Assembly: GCF_019320115.1 (NCBI RefSeq)
Contig: NC_089582.1
Location: forward strand, 122,475,259 to 122,539,258
DNA length: 64,000 nucleotides
Direction of reading: 5' to 3'
Source: Miscanthus floridulus
Taxonomy: Eukaryota > Streptophyta > Magnoliopsida > Poales > Poaceae
Positions 60,001 to 64,000 of this stretch are shown here, one piece after another. Under the pieces are notes generated by a model. The model saw only the letters and a list, made by a program, of their open reading frames with translations, did not search any database and was not told where the DNA came from. Both the position numbers and the translations under genes were made by a program. The number at the start of each line of letters is the position of its first letter. Positions within the stretch are counted from its first letter, which is position 1.

Positions 60001-61154
60001 TCAAGTGGCTTAATGGAGAAGTCAGGGACATGATGAATCGGGCGATGGTGACTCAACCATGCCTAATTAAGTGAGCGGGGTCAGCCGGTCGCGGTGGCAG
60101 AGAGAGAGGAGCAGGTCTAGCTCAGCTCGTCCTCGCCTTAGCGGCAAGTGGTTGGCTAGACCCGAGGCAGCATCTGCATACCCGCTACATGACAACATGG
60201 CCAGACCACATGTGCACACACGGAGGTAGGTTGGGGTGCAGCATGCGCGAACGCAGCGCCATTAAGGCAAGGCATGCCGGGATAGCCTACGTGCGCGCGG
60301 GGACAAGGCGAGCGGTAGCGTAGCACAACGTCGTAGTGGTGTCGGTAGCGGCAATGTGAGGCATAGCAGTAGTATAGACGCGACAACAAGGTGATGGCAT
60401 CGGCATTGGCTCCGTTGTGGCATGGGGCGGTGCAAGCGGCAGCAACAGTGGCTCCGCGCGGCGGGGCTAGCGGCGGCTGAGCCACAGCTAGGACAGAGGT
60501 AGCCACGACCGGGCATGCACGGCAGCACGTGCACCCACGACTAGTGCAGTGACGTTAGGCGCCCAAGCTTGGTGACCGCGTTCACCCGGTGAGCCAGCCC
60601 GAGAACATGTCGTGCTCGAATTTTAAAGCGTCGATAGCAACTAAACGGTTGAGGTTGACACTAAATCGCCTGCACTATGCTAAAGAGGGTCTATTAAGCT
60701 ACCAATTCGAGCTAAAACACAACATCACCTCTTAACTCAATTTCACAAAATAAATCCCCAAACCTGGCATTGTCTAGCTGTCAATAAACTTAAAGCATCT
60801 TCTAAGTCTTGGCTGAATTCAATTTCAAGTTCTATTTCCAAGCTACTAGAATTACTAGCTAGCATTGTTATTTCTCTATAGCAAAATTTGCATTGTCATC
60901 TACAAAGTTTGTACTTCAAACTTTATTTAAGTATCACACACTGTTCTATAGTATTTTTGCTTAATAAAAATTGGTTTTCAACCCTACTTGATATACACGA
61001 GCTATTGAATCAACTTTCATTTAACATTTTTATTTATCATTTTAAGTTACAAGAAATTATTTCTACACATTCTATCACATGCATTATCACATAAACATAA
61101 TGCTCTTGACATGTTTTAGTAGTTGGTTTAAGGTGTAACACCGAGCGTGTTACA
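57078..61154 (-). repeat. 3' LTR of element B (4077 bp, full length)
   Basis: It starts TGTGGTAGAACCGTCC and ends GTGTAACACCGAGCGTGTTACA, giving a TGT...ACA LTR. It is the reference for the two damaged LTRs of element A. The site corresponding to the copia solo insertion is empty here (58567-58571). Confidence 0.9.
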
Positions 61155-62450
61155 GCTCTTCCCCCTTAAACAAAGTCTCATCTCGAGATTTCATGTGTGT
61201 GCCTAGTGTGGGAAAATGGATAAGAATAAACTTTTACTTAACCCATTACCTCGATACTTCAGGGAGAAGATGGGGATAATGCTCCAGAATATAACTCTCT
61301 TGTTCTCAAGTTGCTTCATCCTCCGAATGGTTTTGCCACTGGACTCTATAAAATTTCATCACTTTGTTCCTTGTGACTCTATCTTTTTCATCCAAGATTT
61401 TAACGGGATGCCCAATATAAGAAAGATCAGGTTGGAGAGGGAGTCCTTCAATTTCCACCACTTTCTCTAGAACTCGTAAACACTTCTTTAATTGAAAAAC
61501 ATGAAATACATTATGTACTACTAATAAAATATCCGGAAGTTAGAGATGATAAGCAACAATAACACACCGTTCCAAAACTTTATAAGGTCTGACACAACGA
61601 GGAGCTAATTTTCCTCGGACTCTAAACCAATGCACTCCTCTCATTGGGGATACCTTTAGGTACACATGGTCACCAACTTCAAACTGCAAAGGTCTTCTCC
61701 TCTTATCCGCATAAGCTTTCTGATGATTCTAAGCCGCTTTCAAGTGACTCTAAAGAACACTGACCTGTTCTCTTGCTTCTTTAATAAAATCAGGTCCAAA
61801 GTAACCACGGTCACCCACTTCCACCCAGTTAAGAGGTGTTCTACATTTCTTGCCATATATGGCCTCAAAAGGTGCCATTCGAATGCTCTCTTGATAGCTA
61901 TTGTTATAAGAAAACTCAGCTAGAGTCAAGCATTCGTCCCACTTTTCTGGATAAGAAATGACATAAGTTCTCAACATGTCTTCAAATACTTGGTTAACCC
62001 TTTCTGTCTAACCATCAATTTGCGGGTGATAAGCTGAACTTCTGAGGAGACTAGTACTAAGACATTTCTGGAGTTGCTCCTAGAAATGAGAGAGAAAGAC
62101 TGACCCTCTATTGGAAACAATGGTAAGAGGAACTCCATGTAGGATCACAACCCGATCAAAATACAACTTGGCATACTTCTTGGCTGAATACCTTGTATCC
62201 ACTGGGAGGAAATGAGCGGACTTGGTAAGGCGATCTACAATGACCCAAATAGAGTCATACCCCTTTATTGTGTGGGGCAAACCCACAACAAAGTCCATGG
62301 AAATATCCTCCCATTTCCAAACAGGATAGGCAAGGGCTGTAGAAATCTAGGCATACGCATATGGTCTGCCTTAACCCTTCCACAAATATCACATTCTGAG
62401 ATGTATTTAGTAATATCCTATTTTATATTTGGCCACCAATACAAGTGACG
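61155..62450 (-). pseudogene. element B chromodomain and integrase
   Basis: Chromodomain-region sequence lies around 61200-61520. The integrase C-terminal part lies at about 61560-61800, and 61977-61750 gives LRTYVISYPEKWDECLTLAEFSYNNSYQ, the segment after the catalytic Glu region. The core (62298-62080) reads MDFVVGLPHTIKGYDSIWVI, FDRVVILHGVPLTIV, then SNRGSVF: the second catalytic Asp is Asn (AAT), as in element A. Stops separate the pieces. Confidence 0.85.
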
Positions 62451-63104
62451 CAAATTAAGATACATCTTGTTACTTCTCGGATGAATGGATAATTTGGAGT
62501 TGTGAGCTTCATCCAAAATTTTTCTCCTAAGCTCATCACTTGAGGGAACCACCAATCGGTTCTTAAACTTCACCACACCTTGATCATCAATACTAAAATG
62601 AGGACCACGCCCTTCGGCGATTAGTTTCTTGATATGTGGAATTTTTTAAACATCTTGCTTTTACTCTATAATAATTTGCTCAAGTAGATCTGAGACTAGA
62701 GCAATATGGGCTAACACCTCTGAATAGTTGAGAGACAAAGATTCTTCTTCAACTTGATGTGACTTCTGACTTAAGGCATCAGCTACCATGTTAGCTTTTC
62801 CAGGGTGATAATGAACTTCTAAATTGTAATCCTTGATTAACTTGAGCTACCTCCGTTGCCTCATATTCAACTCGTATTGAGTGAAAATATATTTGAGACT
62901 CTTGTGATCCATGTAGATATGCACTTTATTTCCAAATAGGTAATGTCTCCAAATTTTTAGTGCGTGCACAACTGCAACCAGTTCTAAATCATGAGTGGGA
63001 TAATTCAACTCATGCTTTTTCAGCTGACATGAAGCATAAGCGATCATACGTCTGTCTTGCATAAGCGCACATCCCAGTCCAGTCCTAGAGGCATCATAGT
63101 ACAC
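62450..63104 (-). pseudogene. element B RNase H and integrase zinc-finger region
   Basis: [40 protein letters not shown] and [18 protein letters not shown] (63104-62847) are the RNase H core with intact acidic residues. After a stop, the linker and the integrase N-terminal region continue to 62450 with a few stops. Confidence 0.85.
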
Positions 63105-63169
63105 ATCAAATGGCCTATCAATATCTGGTTGGGCAAGAATAGGAGCAGAGATAAGAAACTTCTTCAGGG

Positions 63170-64000
63170 CTTGGAAAGCTTCTTCACAATCTGGACTCCA
63201 TACAAACTTGACATCCTTCTAGAGTAACTTGGTCATTAGTTGAGCTACCTTAGAAAACTTAGGGATGAAGCACCGATAATAACCAGCAAGACCAAGGAAC
63301 TGACGAATCTGATACACTGACTTTGGAGATTTTCAATTAAACACATCATGCACCTTGCCAGGATCCACAGAGATGCCTTCAGGTGTGAGGACATGTCCCA
63401 AAAACTGCACTCGATCCAACCAAAACTCACACTTCATGAATTTGACATACAACTTTTGTTCCCGCAATTGAGTCAGGACTATGTGAAGATATTGTGCATG
63501 CTTTTCATTGTTCTTAGAATATATCAATATGTCATCAATGAACGCCACTATAAACTTGTCTAACTCCAGCATGAAGACTAAATTCATGAGATACATGAAG
63601 AATGCAGGAGCATTGGTGAGACCAAAAGACATAACTAGGTATTCATAGAGGTCATACCTAGTAGAGAAAGTTGTCTTTGGTATATCTTGTGGCCGGATCT
63701 TAATTTGGTGATACCCAGAACGAATATCAATCTTTGAAAACACCTTGGCACTAGCCAACTGATCGAACAAAGTATCAATACGAGGTAAAGGATACTTGTT
63801 CTTAATAGTTTCCACATTGAGAGGGCGATAATCCACACACATTCGAAGAGTGTCGTCCTTCTTCTTTACAAAAATAGCTGGGCAACCCCATGGTGAAGAA
63901 CTTGGATGGATGAATCCCTTTTCCAACAATTCCTCTAACTGTTTCTTTATCTCGGCCAATTCTTTTGGAGCCATGCGGTAAGGACGCCACAAAATAGGAG
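63170..64000 (-). pseudogene. element B reverse transcriptase
   Basis: A 219-codon open frame (63992-63333) contains [75 protein letters not shown] and the catalytic [12 protein letters not shown], then [20 protein letters not shown]. The whole palm is intact; the thumb continues to about 63170 after a frame break. It is open to the window edge. Confidence 0.92.

Larger units (their letters stand above)
57078..64000 (-). mobile_element. Tekay-like chromovirus, element B (right end outside window)
   Basis: 3' LTR 57078-61154, then polypurine tract, chromodomain, integrase, RNase H and RT reading on the minus strand toward the right edge. It is colinear with element A but less broken and has neither nested insertion. 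Gag and the 5' LTR lie beyond 64000. Confidence 0.92.

Overview
The window is plant nuclear DNA from a grass, most likely an Andropogoneae species (sorghum, Saccharum or Miscanthus type; the genus is inferred, not proven). The reasons are spliced genes with GT-AG introns, GC-rich first exons, grass-type Mutator and hAT insertions, and large nested LTR retrotransposons that make up most of the 64 kb. I see no prokaryotic features.

Layout. 1-5284: a minus-strand Ty1/copia retrotransposon cut by the window edge, with its 5' LTR at 3307-5284. 5285-7055: decayed Mutator debris (transposase piece, GRF zinc-finger piece, a Mutator terminus). 7109-10060: a six-exon, seven-bladed RCC1-repeat protein, probably organellar. 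11200-12493: a dihydroneopterin aldolase gene of folate synthesis. 12774-14966: a Pack-MULE-like element with a perfect 9-bp target duplication. 15185-16000: a non-autonomous hAT-like element. 16412-18292: a seven-exon ALIS/CDC50 gene, the beta subunit of P4-ATPase lipid flippases. 18300-20342: 3' flank with MITE debris.

20343 to about 50013 is one nested block. A minus-strand chromovirus (Tekay-like Ty3/gypsy, 'element A') has LTRs at 20343-23861 and 44744 to about 50013. Its integrase region is split by a complete plus-strand Tat-lineage Ty3/gypsy element (24514-40281, TSD CCATG). Its 5' LTR is split by a solo LTR (46211-48100, TSD GTTCT) of the same copia family seen at the left edge. The Tat element carries a spliced antisense ORF and a hierarchical tandem-repeat zone between pol and its 3' LTR.

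After the block come a second MULE (51227-52456, 9-bp TSD), the C-terminal exons of a MOSC-domain (mARC-like) gene (52730-53104), and a second ALIS/CDC50 gene with the same seven-exon structure (54030-56034). A second Tekay-like element ('element B', 3' LTR 57078-61154, pol on the minus strand) runs off the right edge.

The host genes are ordinary housekeeping genes and do not form a pathway together. The main story is a tandem ALIS duplication pushed about 36 kb apart by nested retrotransposons whose order of insertion can be read from target duplications and empty-site paralogues. I found no convincing new host system. The most distinctive items are the spliced antisense ORF in the Tat element and an integrase catalytic Asp-to-Asn change shared by the two Tekay-like copies.
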